Shown: piece after piece, positions 1 to 7,670 of the stretch
How the letters are laid out: each line of letters begins with the position of its first letter
How positions within the stretch are numbered: the stretch's first letter is position 1
Virus record (IMG/VR): IMGVR_UViG_3300020183_000039
Location: 1-64,000 of that record
Direction: 5' to 3' (one strand)
Length of the DNA: 64,000 bases
Source of the DNA: a virus
Made by a program: the position numbers and the translations under genes
The notes under the pieces: generated by a model
Told to the model about the DNA's origin: nothing
What the model saw: the letters and a program-made list of their open reading frames with translations, nothing else
Database searches by the model: none

Positions 1-78
1 CTTCCTGGCGCCCATGGTGGCGACGCCGATGATGATGCCCGCGAGGGCGGGGTAGAGGGGTTCTAGGAAAGTAGGCAT
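1..78 (-). CDS. Partial small hydrophobic protein (C-terminus off window)
   Basis: Only the first 26 codons are in the window. The protein begins MPTFLEPLYP and enters a hydrophobic stretch (PALAGIIIGVATMGA) that suits a membrane segment. AGGAGG lies five bases before the ATG, the clearest ribosome site in this part of the window. It follows the 162-residue gene by 16 bases and is probably cotranscribed. Function unknown; a holin-like or other small membrane protein is possible but not shown. Confidence 0.6.
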   Translation of the reverse strand, partial: MPTFLEPLYPALAGIIIGVATMGARK

Positions 79-94
79 GGCGCCCTCCTGCGTG

Positions 95-583
95 TTACTC
101 TGGGAGGCCGGACTTCCCGGCCCTCATACGGTCGCGCACGGTCTTCGGGAGGCCCTGCTCCCAGCCGTGCTCCTTCGCAATGCGGATGATTGCGCGCATC
201 ACCGCGTCCGGGTCCTTGGCGCGGCCCACGGAGGACCAGGCCGCCGACACGTCGCCGGGCGACGCGATCGGGAACGACATGTCCGGGCCGGCGAAACCGC
301 CCTTCATCTTGCCGTCCTGGAGGGCCTTGCGCATGTCGCCGGACCACTCGCGGTGGTTGACACCGTAGGCCTCCTCCTGGTAGTTGACCCGGTTCTGGCG
401 GGACTGCTCCATCCGGGCGCGCTTGCGGCCCATGATCTCGCGCATCACGTCGTCGCCGACGACGTAGTTGTCGCGGTCCTTGGGGATGAGGGCCTCGACC
501 CTCTCGCGGCGCTCCTTGTTCTTCTTGAGCAGGTCGCCGACGGGGATCACCTGCCCCACCAGCGTGTCAGTTAGGTTCATCAT
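95..583 (-). CDS. Hypothetical protein with small phage helical domain
   Basis: 162 residues starting MMNLTDTLVG. The N-terminal half is charged and helical (KKNKERRERVEALIPKDRD). Residues 98-140 contain FPIASPGDVSAAWSSVGR followed by a helix ending KEHGW; this resembles the small 'PI..P.DV..A...' module (DUF6582-like) attached to phage protease and tail proteins. I recall that family only by pattern. The start overlaps the end of the upstream acidic gene by 17 bases, and GGAGG sits just ahead of it. It lies at the end of the tagged-protein cassette but has no cysteine tag itself. Confidence 0.75.
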   Translation of the reverse strand: MMNLTDTLVGQVIPVGDLLKKNKERRERVEALIPKDRDNYVVGDDVMREIMGRKRARMEQSRQNRVNYQEEAYGVNHREWSGDMRKALQDGKMKGGFAGPDMSFPIASPGDVSAAWSSVGRAKDPDAVMRAIIRIAKEHGWEQGLPKTVRDRMRAGKSGLPE

Positions 584-1343
584 CAGAGGGGTCCTCCTCC
601 TCGGTTTCGTCTTCGGTTACGTCGGGCTCGGTTTCCTCCTCTTCGCCCTGGGTTTCCTCGGGCGCGTAGTCCTCGTCCTCCTCCTCCTCCTCCTCCTCTT
701 CCTCGCCGTCTTCGGTCAGCGCCGCCAGCTCGGCCTTGAGCTCGGCGATCCTGGCCGCGATGTCGTCGGCGTCGGGCTCGGGCTCCGGCTCGCCGTCGCC
801 ATCGGGTTCCTCGCTTTCGTCCTCTTCTTCCTCGTCGTCCGCGGGGCCGAGCAGCTCGTCGAGCATCGCGTCGATCTCCTCGTCGGTCGTGTCCTCGTCG
901 ATGCCCTCGAGCATCCGCTGGACCAGCGCGTCAAACTCCGGGTCGGCGTCGTCGTCCCCGTCATCGCCGGGGTCGGCTTCCCCCTCGCCGTCGATCTCGG
1001 CGAGCACCTCGTCGATCATGGCGTCGAGCTCCTCGTCGGACATGTCCGACAGCTCGAGTTCGTCGTCGTCGGCCGGGAGGTTGCCCTCGCTGTCGCGGAG
1101 CGCGGCCAGCAGGTCCTGCTGCTTCTGCTCGACGTCCTGCCTCTCGCCGCGCCCGTCGGGGTACTGCCAGAGGCCGGTCTTGTCGAGCCACGCGGACCGC
1201 ACCGGTGCGGTCTCGACGCCGAGCGTGTCGGAGCCGACCTTGACGCCCTGCTCCTCCGTCTCCTCGGCCTTCTGCAGCTGGGCGGCGTAGGCCTGCTGGA
1301 GCTGCTCGTAGGCCTCCTGGGAGAAGCTTCCGAATCCGGACAT
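567..1343 (-). CDS. Extremely acidic protein, possible structural or scaffold-like
   Basis: 258 residues. Residues 1-40 (SFSQEAYEQLQQAYAAQLQKAEE) form a glutamine-rich helix; residue 90 onward is dominated by Asp and Glu, ending in long runs of Glu and DDEPN. Two similar segments, D-x-EELDAMIDEVLAEIDG and EEIDAMLDELLG, look like an internal helical repeat. The Glu runs come from CTC/TTC-rich tracts on the plus strand (about 590-720), which also create long false ORFs there. No catalytic motif is visible. It could be a DNA-mimic, scaffold or internal virion protein; none is proved. Confidence 0.75.
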   Translation of the reverse strand: MSGFGSFSQEAYEQLQQAYAAQLQKAEETEEQGVKVGSDTLGVETAPVRSAWLDKTGLWQYPDGRGERQDVEQKQQDLLAALRDSEGNLPADDDELELSDMSDEELDAMIDEVLAEIDGEGEADPGDDGDDDADPEFDALVQRMLEGIDEDTTDEEIDAMLDELLGPADDEEEEDESEEPDGDGEPEPEPDADDIAARIAELKAELAALTEDGEEEEEEEEEDEDYAPEETQGEEEETEPDVTEDETEEEDPSDDEPN

Positions 1344-1373
1344 GTTGTTTCCGTGGGTTGGTACCCACGTGTC

Positions 1374-1997
1374 TTACCCGCCCAGCTCCTTGATCTGGTC
1401 CATGATAGCCTGGCGCCCGGCCTCGTTGACCTGGCCCTCGAGCGCCCTCTCCAGGCCCTCGATCCGGCTGGCGTTGCCGCCGCCGCCGGCGCGGGACCCG
1501 CCGCCGCGCCCCTGGCGTTTTGGCTTCGCGGGCTTAGGCCCTACCTTCTTCTCGCCGGCCACGGAGCCCCACTCGACCATGATCGGCTTGCCACCCTGGA
1601 TCGCCCAGCCGTATGCCTTACCGTCGATCACGACCTTCTTGTTGTTGGTCGGGTCGGAGCCCTGCGACTTGGCAGCCTTCTCGAGCTTCTCCTCCATGGG
1701 GGACTTGGGCTGCTCCTTCGGCTTCGGCTGCTGGCCTGCGGCCGCCGGCTGCCCGGGCTGCTGCGCCTGGGGCTGCGACGGCGCCGCGCCCTGCTGGGCG
1801 GGCTGTGCGGCCGGGGCCTCCCCGATCTTGCGGCAGACGCCGAAGGTCATCTTCTCCCCGGGCCCGCACTCGGCGAAGTCGCTCTGCGCCCACTCCTTCT
1901 CGACCATCGCCTCGAGGTAGCGGATGATCGCGTCCGGCCTATAGCCGTTCGACTCCAGGTAGTCGACGACGCGCTGCTCTGGTGCTCTGTCTGTCAT
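1374..1997 (-). CDS. Tag-family protein with divergent Cys-pair N-terminus
   Basis: 207 residues. The N-terminus is a helix (VVDYLESNGYRPDAIIRYLEAMVEKEW) followed by DFAECGPGEKMTFGVCRKIG, with Cys44 and Cys55. This is a shortened relative (C-x10-C) of the DFARC...CRKG tag on the upstream genes. Residues 60-115 are Ala/Gln/Pro-rich linker. The C-terminal half contains KKVVIDGKAYGWAIQGGKPIMVEWG, a compact beta-like segment, and a Gly/Arg-rich tract. The ATG overlaps the TGA of the 51-residue gene. The body is not recognised; tag membership is an inference from position and motif. Confidence 0.8.
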   Translation of the reverse strand: MTDRAPEQRVVDYLESNGYRPDAIIRYLEAMVEKEWAQSDFAECGPGEKMTFGVCRKIGEAPAAQPAQQGAAPSQPQAQQPGQPAAAGQQPKPKEQPKSPMEEKLEKAAKSQGSDPTNNKKVVIDGKAYGWAIQGGKPIMVEWGSVAGEKKVGPKPAKPKRQGRGGGSRAGGGGNASRIEGLERALEGQVNEAGRQAIMDQIKELGG

Positions 1998-2149
1998 AGG
2001 TAGGCTGCCGCCAAAAATTCGTCGTCGGATACCTTGCCGCGCTCTGCGAGCTGCTCGGCTAGTGTGAGGAGCCGCTCGGCCTCCGCCTCGTCGCCCTTGA
2101 ACAGGGCGGCCTTGCGCTTGGTCATCAGCTCCACGTACTTGCTGGCCAT
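1994..2149 (-). CDS. 50-aa-class kinase-partner mini-protein, copy 2
   Basis: 51 residues, MASKYVELMTKR... ending GKVSDDEFLAAAYL. It is a paralogue of the 50-residue gene at 5892-6044: both start with M-[AS]-x-YV, have a charged helix in the middle and end KVS-[DE]-DE-x3-A-AY-[LI]. Both directly follow a tagged kinase-like gene. The stop overlaps the next ATG as ATGA, which argues for real translation. It is predicted to be a two-helix soluble peptide. The conserved pairing suggests a kinase partner, chaperone or inhibitor; there is no direct evidence. Confidence 0.75.
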   Translation of the reverse strand: MASKYVELMTKRKAALFKGDEAEAERLLTLAEQLAERGKVSDDEFLAAAYL

Positions 2150-2189
2150 GGTGTGTGTGGTGTCGGTGCTCTTCGTGGTATTATGCGGG

Positions 2190-4550
2190 CTAGACGCCGT
2201 CGTACAGCATCTCGACGTACGCTTTGGCGGCCGTCTCCGACATGCCGTCGAGGACCCGGTCGATGTGCTCCGGCTTGTTCCGGATGCCCATGCCGCGCAT
2301 GCGGTTGGTGTCGATGTCGAGCTCCTCGAGCGCGCGGTTGACCCTCTCCTGGTTGCGGCGGAAGCGGTAGTAGGCCGGGGCCTCGCCGCCGCTCGCCTTG
2401 TAGCGGCCGATGAACCGCTCGGACTGCCAGTCGCCCTGGTTCGTGCCGAAGGCCTCCATGAGGGCGGCCTTGTAGCTGGGCTGCGCCAGGCCGAAGTCGA
2501 TCGCCTGCATGCGGCCGGTCGCCTTGTCGTAGAAGACGTTGTTGCCGTGCATGTCGTTGTGGGCGACGCCGGCCAGGTGGATGTCGCGGCGGGTCCGGAT
2601 GTACTCCTCGAGGACCTTGTTCTTCTCGGCGGCCGAGCGGGGGTTGTACTGGCCGACCGGGACGCCCTTGGCCTCGCCGATGCCGAGGTAGCCCTGGCCC
2701 TCCTTCACGTGGCCGCCATAGCCGGCGCCGACAACGCGCATGTTCGGACTGACGACTGCCCCGTGGAACTCGGGGACGCGGCCGGTGCTCTGGAGCTTCT
2801 GCCACACCTCGGCCTCGTGCTCTCCGATCTTGCCCTGCTTGATGACGCCGGGCGGCGGGCCGTCGGTGCGGTAGGCAGCGCCGAACGCTCCTTTGGCCAG
2901 CAGCCGATTGTTGGTCTGGCCGTAGGTAGCGATCGGATCGTAGTCTTTTACCGCCCGGTCGAGCTTCCAGCCGGCCTTCACGGCTGTGGCGGTCGTCATA
3001 CCAGCAGTGACCTTCACGGGGCCGGCGGGTGTCACCCCGCGGCCGCCGAGCTCCTCCTCGATCTTCCGGCGCTGGGCCGCGCCGAGGTCCCCGCGGCGGA
3101 GCACCGCCTGCAGCTTGTCGGTCGGCTGAGCGAGGAACTTCTGGTTGATTTGCTTTGGCTTGGCCGAGGCTATCTCGGGCTGGGCGGCGAGCTTTGCATT
3201 CTTCTCCCGTAGCTTCTGACCAAGCTCGCGCCGGGCCTCCCTGCCAGCCGACCCCGGCTGCGCCGCGCGCTTCATCAGGACGGCGGTGCTGGCGTCCTTC
3301 GCCCCCGCCTTGACTGGCGCGACGCCGGCCTCGATGTCCATGCGCTTGCGGATCAGGCCCTTCTCGAGGCTGTCGAGGAACGCCTTCTGGTCCGGCTTCT
3401 GGTACGCCGGCTCGTTGCGCCTGCGTCTGATTGCCTCAATCTGCCTGTTGACATCCTCGATGGCCGCCTTGCGCGCCTGCGCGTCGCGCGGCTTCGCGGC
3501 CGGTTTGGGCTCGGCGCCCCTGCCGCCCTGCTCGCGCCGTTTCAGCTCGGCCTCGATGGCCTTCCGCTGGTAGGCGTAGAGCTTGCGGTTGTCCAGGTAC
3601 TCCTGCAGCTTCTGCGTGGTCTCCTTCTTCAGGAACCGCTTGTTGACCTGCATCGAGGGCTTTTCCTGGGCCGCCTTCGCGGGCTTCTTGGTCTCCTTGA
3701 CCGGCGCGGCTGCCTCACCCTTGCGGCGCGCCATCTGCTCGCCCCTGGCCTCGCGATCCTTCCTGAAGCGGGACATGTCCTCGGCCCGTACCCTATCGAA
3801 GGCCTCCTGGGCCCGCTTGATCTGGTCCGGGTCGCGGCCGAGTTTGGCGCGCTCCAGCGCTTTGCGGGCGGCGTCGTAGCGCGGGCCCGCCAGGTAGCGC
3901 TCCTGCTCGAGCCCGCGGACGCGGCGGTCCAGCGTTTCGTTGCCCATGCCGCGGACGCGCCCGACCTCGCTGGCCCTCGCGGCCAGGGCCTCCTCGATCT
4001 TCTTCCTCTGGCCCGCGTTGAGCTGCCGCTCGTCGAGGATCTTCTGGAGTTCGCGCGCGTTGCGAACGTTGAGGAACTTCTCGTTGACGACGCCGGTGAG
4101 CTTCTCCTTCTTGGGCTCGGCGCCCTTGATGGCCTTTGCCGCCTGCTCCGGGGTCTTCACGCCCTTGACGTCGGCGGGCCTCTGCGTCACGCCCATCCGC
4201 TCGTTCAGCCTGCGGACCAGCGACTGTACAGCCTCTGGGCCCTTGACCATCTTGAGACCCTTCTCCTCGCGGAGGCGTTTGTTCTCGTCGAGGATCGACT
4301 CGACCCTCATGCCGGCCGCGCGGCCCTTGTTGTACACGTCGCCCTGGCGGTCGCCCGGGCGGTAGGAGATGGGCGTGCCCTTGCGGCACTGGCCCTGCGT
4401 CCCGTAGACGCTGCCGTCGGGCCGCTGGCAGACCTGCGCGAAGTCGAAGTCCCCGGCGCCGCCGCCCTCCGTGAACTCGGCGAGCAGCGCGTCGCGCACC
4501 TCGCTCTCGAGCGACGGGTCGAAGCCGCCGTGCTGCGTTAGCTTGTCCAT
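2190..4550 (-). CDS. Tagged protein with C-terminal protein-kinase-like domain
   Basis: 786 residues. The tag lies at 34-58: DFDFAQVCQRPDGSVYGT then GQCRKG, Cys41 and Cys55. Three copies of a roughly 36-residue repeat (N-[EKQ]-[KR]-FL...LQ..L..R.L.A.QR..IE.EL) lie near 155-191, 302-338 and 468-503, separated by Lys/Arg/Ala-rich linkers. A kinase fold occupies about 548-700: glycine loop KGAFGAAY, Lys571 in VIKQ, catalytic loop HNDMHGNN (664-671), metal motif DFG (685-687). HND with a following N resembles RIO/APH-type small-molecule or protein kinases. The C-terminus YVEMLYDGV matches that of the other kinase gene. The two-base gap after the HNH gene indicates cotranscription. Confidence 0.88.
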   Translation of the reverse strand: MDKLTQHGGFDPSLESEVRDALLAEFTEGGGAGDFDFAQVCQRPDGSVYGTQGQCRKGTPISYRPGDRQGDVYNKGRAAGMRVESILDENKRLREEKGLKMVKGPEAVQSLVRRLNERMGVTQRPADVKGVKTPEQAAKAIKGAEPKKEKLTGVVNEKFLNVRNARELQKILDERQLNAGQRKKIEEALAARASEVGRVRGMGNETLDRRVRGLEQERYLAGPRYDAARKALERAKLGRDPDQIKRAQEAFDRVRAEDMSRFRKDREARGEQMARRKGEAAAPVKETKKPAKAAQEKPSMQVNKRFLKKETTQKLQEYLDNRKLYAYQRKAIEAELKRREQGGRGAEPKPAAKPRDAQARKAAIEDVNRQIEAIRRRRNEPAYQKPDQKAFLDSLEKGLIRKRMDIEAGVAPVKAGAKDASTAVLMKRAAQPGSAGREARRELGQKLREKNAKLAAQPEIASAKPKQINQKFLAQPTDKLQAVLRRGDLGAAQRRKIEEELGGRGVTPAGPVKVTAGMTTATAVKAGWKLDRAVKDYDPIATYGQTNNRLLAKGAFGAAYRTDGPPPGVIKQGKIGEHEAEVWQKLQSTGRVPEFHGAVVSPNMRVVGAGYGGHVKEGQGYLGIGEAKGVPVGQYNPRSAAEKNKVLEEYIRTRRDIHLAGVAHNDMHGNNVFYDKATGRMQAIDFGLAQPSYKAALMEAFGTNQGDWQSERFIGRYKASGGEAPAYYRFRRNQERVNRALEELDIDTNRMRGMGIRNKPEHIDRVLDGMSETAAKAYVEMLYDGV

Positions 4551-4551
4551 G

Positions 4552-5892
4552 TCAGCCCTCCCCTCCGGCCGCGTTCAGGATCGCCACCCGCTCCGCGGCC
4601 GTCAGGCCGCTGGTGGGGCCGAAGCGGGCCTCCACGTCCTTCAGGATCTCCGACCGCGGGCGCGAGTCGTTCTTGGAGCTCGCGATCGCCTGGCCGATGC
4701 TCTTGAGGTCGGACTCCTCGAGCTTGAAGCCCCAGCGCATGCGGACGAGCGCCCTGCCCTCGCCCACGGTCGGGTACGCCGTCTGGCCCCTCGACCCGCC
4801 CTTCTTGACCCACGCGGCCCCGGCGCTGCCCTGGACCGACGCCTGCAGCATGTCCTTGATCTCGCCCATCTTCGCCGTGGCCAGCATGTCGCCGATCTGC
4901 TTCTGCGTCATCAGCGGCATGTTCTCCTTGAGCGCCTGGCGGCGCTGGGCCTTCTCGGCCGCCGCCGCGCTGCCGGCGCCCTTGACCCTGGCCACCTCGT
5001 CCGCTGACATCGCGGCGTTCTCCCTGAGCTTCTTGAGCAGCTGCGTGTTGAGGTAGTCCTCCGCCGCCTTACCCGTGAGGCCCTTGGCGCGGACGCCGGC
5101 CTCGATGTTACCCTTCGTCTGGTTCGTGGCGGTGCTCACCCAGATCCAGTTGTTGGGCGAGTCCTTGCCGCCCATCGAGCCCGCCAGCCTGTGGTCGAGC
5201 TGCATGCCTGTGCTCCAGGGCAGGAACTTGCCGTTGACGTCCTTGAAGTCGTTGTCCATGAGAGACTTGAGGACGGCCTTGGCGCGGGCGTCCTTGGGCT
5301 GGTCGCCCCACGCCTCGGCGCGCATGCCGGCCTCGGGGGTCCCCTTGCCGTCGAGCTTGCCGCTCACCTTGCCCCAGGTCTTCTCGGCCTTCATCCTGTC
5401 GATGACAAAATTGACCTCGGCCTCAGAGGTGTCGTGGGGCGGCCTGTAGGTCCGGTCGCCGCCGCTCTCGTAGAACTTGACGTACTTCGCGGCCTCGCCC
5501 GGGTCCTGCAGGGTCACGCCGGCGGCCTGCCTGCCGCCCGAGACCGTCGCGGATAGCGTGTCGACGGTGTTGGATGCCCTCACGGCCTGCTCGACGCTGA
5601 GCTTCTTCTTGACGCCCTCGGCCACGCGGCTGAGCTGCTTGTCGTCGAGCTCCTCGAGCTTCTTCCTGGTCTCGCCGGAGGCGCCGAGGCTGTCGATCAG
5701 CCTCTTGCGCTCGCCGGCATCGAGCCTGCACTCCTTAGCGGACGAGATGAAGCTCTCGCCGCACGGGATACCTGTCCCGGCCTTGGCGAACTCGAGCGAG
5801 CCGGCCGGCTCGGAGTAGCGGAGCGCGAGTACCCCCCTGGCTCTCGTCTCGAGGCTCGGGTTCCAGCCGCCGTGCTGCTTCAGGCGCGCCAT
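4552..5892 (-). CDS. Tag-family HNH endonuclease-like protein
   Basis: 446 residues. The start LKQHGGWNPSLE matches the kinase gene's LTQHGGFDPSLE, so the lead helix is shared, but the cysteine motif is GIPCGESFISSAKECR (Cys44, Cys55), a variant seen in other phage proteins with CG-x-S-x-IS...C. Residues 226-262 form an HNH-type core: WSTGMQLDHRLAG then GGKDSPNNWIWVS and TNQTKGN, with D233-H234 as the DH pair, N248 and N257. A charged helical region follows. It could cut host or competitor DNA if delivered, or act as a packaging-linked nuclease; the target is unknown. The start overlaps the 50-residue gene by one base. Confidence 0.85.
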   Translation of the reverse strand: MARLKQHGGWNPSLETRARGVLALRYSEPAGSLEFAKAGTGIPCGESFISSAKECRLDAGERKRLIDSLGASGETRKKLEELDDKQLSRVAEGVKKKLSVEQAVRASNTVDTLSATVSGGRQAAGVTLQDPGEAAKYVKFYESGGDRTYRPPHDTSEAEVNFVIDRMKAEKTWGKVSGKLDGKGTPEAGMRAEAWGDQPKDARAKAVLKSLMDNDFKDVNGKFLPWSTGMQLDHRLAGSMGGKDSPNNWIWVSTATNQTKGNIEAGVRAKGLTGKAAEDYLNTQLLKKLRENAAMSADEVARVKGAGSAAAAEKAQRRQALKENMPLMTQKQIGDMLATAKMGEIKDMLQASVQGSAGAAWVKKGGSRGQTAYPTVGEGRALVRMRWGFKLEESDLKSIGQAIASSKNDSRPRSEILKDVEARFGPTSGLTAAERVAILNAAGGEG

Positions 5893-6044
5893 CAGATGTA
5901 GGCCCCCGCGATCATCTCGTCTTCGGACACTTTCTTTGCTTTTACCATCTTGCGGGCCTTCTCGAGCAGCGCCCTGGCGTCGTCGTCGCGCCCGGCGCGG
6001 CGAGCGATCTTGTACTGCTCCATCACCTTGACGTAGTTGCTCAT
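5892..6044 (-). CDS. 50-aa kinase-partner mini-protein, copy 1
   Basis: 50 residues, MSNYVKVMEQYK... ending KKVSEDEMIAGAYI. It is paralogous to the 51-residue gene at 1994-2149. It starts one base after the kinase gene at 6046 ends and its TGA overlaps the HNH gene's ATG (TGATG). Charged helices with no cysteine, signal or membrane segment. Conserved length, ending and kinase adjacency in two places support a real gene with a kinase-linked role. Confidence 0.78.
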   Translation of the reverse strand: MSNYVKVMEQYKIARRAGRDDDARALLEKARKMVKAKKVSEDEMIAGAYI

Positions 6045-6045
6045 G

Positions 6046-7254
6046 TCACACTCCCTCGTAGAGGCTGTCGATGTACTTTTCGGCCTGCGAGCGCGAGATG
6101 CCCTGGCGGTCGAGCGGCTGGGCCGGGTCGAAGCCGTCGGCCTTCATCTGCTTGGCGACGGCCTCCTGATTCTGCTCGAACCTGGCGAGCATCGGGCCGG
6201 CGTTGGACCTGGGCCCGCTGCCGGACCTCGGGCCGGCCAGGTCCGACAGCATGCTGCCGCTCTTGAAGTCCCCGCTCGAGCCGAGGGTGAGGCCCTCCTG
6301 CAGCGCCGACACCGGCGACGTCTTGGCCATACCGAAGTCGATCAGGCCGCCCTTGCCCGTCGCGCTGTCGTAGAAGAAGTTGCCGTCGTGCTGGTCGCCG
6401 TGGCTCACGCCGCGCTTGTGCATGTCGCGGTTCAGCCGGACCAGCTCGTCCGCCGCCTTGGCTGACGCCTTGCTCGGGCCGTCATACAGCAGGTCGGTAT
6501 CCATGATCGCCCTGCCCCTGGCGAGTTCCATCTCGATGAGGTTGCCCTCGTTGCCCTTGATCTTGGGGACGCCGTCCACGCCCTCGAGCTTCTTCTGGGC
6601 CGCGACCTCCTCGGGCCCGAGCTCGCCCTTCTTGATGACGGTGCCGTCCTCCGTGCGGCGGACCTGCGCGAAGCCGCCCTCGCCCAGGGTCTTGGCGCTC
6701 TCGTACCGGCCGGCCAGCGACCTAGGGTCGCCCCCTCCCGGCTTGACGGCCACGCCCTTCAGGGCCGCCTCCTCGTAGATCTCCTTGGGGCTGTAGTCGA
6801 GGCCGCCGAGCGTCCCGTCGGCCTTCTTCCAGAAGTATTTCCCGTCCTTCTTGACGTAGGTATCGTCGCCGACCTGTACCTCCGAGCCGTCCGGCGCGCC
6901 CTTGAGGCCGTCCATGGACAGTTCGATCTTGGCGGGCTTCGCCGGCTCCTCCTTCTTGGGCGCCTCCTCCTTGGGGGCGGCTGGCGCCGCGGCCGGCTTG
7001 GCGTTGATGGCCCGGAGCTCCTTGATGGCGTCCTCCTTGCTCTTCCGCCCCTCGACCACCTCGAGAGCTATCTGGGCCTTCTTGTTGCCCTTGGCGGCGG
7101 CGTCCCTGAGGATCTTCATCTCGCGCGGGCCGACCTCCTTACCCTTCCTGCACTGGCCGCCGGTCCCGTAGTACGAGCCGTCCGCACGCTGGCACCGCGC
7201 GAAGTCGAGCACCGCGAGGGCGTCCTCCGAAAAGATTAGGTGGGTGCGCTTCAT
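6046..7254 (-). CDS. Tagged protein-kinase-like protein
   Basis: 402 residues. The N-terminus MKRTHLIFSEDALAVLDFAR leads into CQRADGSYYGTGGQCRKG (Cys21, Cys35). Residues 85-110 are an Ala/Pro/Lys linker, and 125-150 (VQVGDDTYVKKDGKYFWKK) look like a small beta unit. The kinase-like domain covers about 183-320: glycine loop GEGGFAQV, Lys208 in VIKK, Glu at EMELARGR, catalytic loop HGDQHDGN (285-292) and DFG (306-308). All core residues of an active kinase are present. The C-terminus YIDSLYEGV matches the second kinase gene. The ATG overlaps the TGA of the 139-residue gene. Confidence 0.9.
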   Translation of the reverse strand: MKRTHLIFSEDALAVLDFARCQRADGSYYGTGGQCRKGKEVGPREMKILRDAAAKGNKKAQIALEVVEGRKSKEDAIKELRAINAKPAAAPAAPKEEAPKKEEPAKPAKIELSMDGLKGAPDGSEVQVGDDTYVKKDGKYFWKKADGTLGGLDYSPKEIYEEAALKGVAVKPGGGDPRSLAGRYESAKTLGEGGFAQVRRTEDGTVIKKGELGPEEVAAQKKLEGVDGVPKIKGNEGNLIEMELARGRAIMDTDLLYDGPSKASAKAADELVRLNRDMHKRGVSHGDQHDGNFFYDSATGKGGLIDFGMAKTSPVSALQEGLTLGSSGDFKSGSMLSDLAGPRSGSGPRSNAGPMLARFEQNQEAVAKQMKADGFDPAQPLDRQGISRSQAEKYIDSLYEGV

Positions 7255-7670
7255 TTTTCATCCGCACGGTCCATCTGCGCCTTGACCTTCTCGGCCCAGG
7301 CCCTGCCCGGGTCGCCGCCCCAGAGCAGCCAGGAGATGAGGCTGTTGGACGGGGGGCTCATCGTGTGGTTCTTCTTGTACGCGGAGTGGCGGGCGAAAAA
7401 GCTCACCATGCGCCCTATCGTAGCGGGGGACAGGCTCTGGCGGTTCTTCAGCGACGCGGCGCGCTGGACGCCGGAGCCGACGCCCTCCTCGGCCGCCTGC
7501 TTCGTGCTGAAGCCGCCGCGGCCGGTCTTCTTGCGCAGCTCGAGCCCGCGGGCCGCCGCGTCCGCGACGGACTGGGGCGGGCGGAAGTCGATGTCCCCGT
7601 ACTTCTCGGCCCACTCCGGGTTCTCGGCCCACTCGAGGGCCTCTGGGTTGATGCGTCCGAAGTTGTTCAT
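7251..7670 (-). CDS. Conserved 139-aa phage protein, copy A
   Basis: 139 residues starting MNNFGRINPEALEWAENPEW. It is closely similar to the 138-residue gene at 10176-10592, sharing IDFRPPQSVADAAARGLELR, an A-[AS]-LKNRQ-x-L segment, TIGRMVSFFARHSAYKKNH and LISWLLWGGDPG. The 'FFARH ... WLLWGGDPG' pattern recurs in phage head-region proteins; the family's role is unknown to me. The start codon at 7670 overlaps the upstream TGA (TGATG). A longer frame upstream of this ATG is only a shadow of the 302-residue gene. Its place between two tagged genes suggests it serves the tagged set. Confidence 0.88.
   Translation of the reverse strand: MNNFGRINPEALEWAENPEWAEKYGDIDFRPPQSVADAAARGLELRKKTGRGGFSTKQAAEEGVGSGVQRAASLKNRQSLSPATIGRMVSFFARHSAYKKNHTMSPPSNSLISWLLWGGDPGRAWAEKVKAQMDRADEK

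Noticed and set aside
468-2003. 511-aa open frame on the plus strand, and other long plus-strand frames at 37758-39437 and 43289-44995
   Set aside because: They are antisense to well-supported minus-strand genes with recognisable domains, have Leu/Val/Arg-rich composition typical of GC-rich shadows, and lack ribosome sites.
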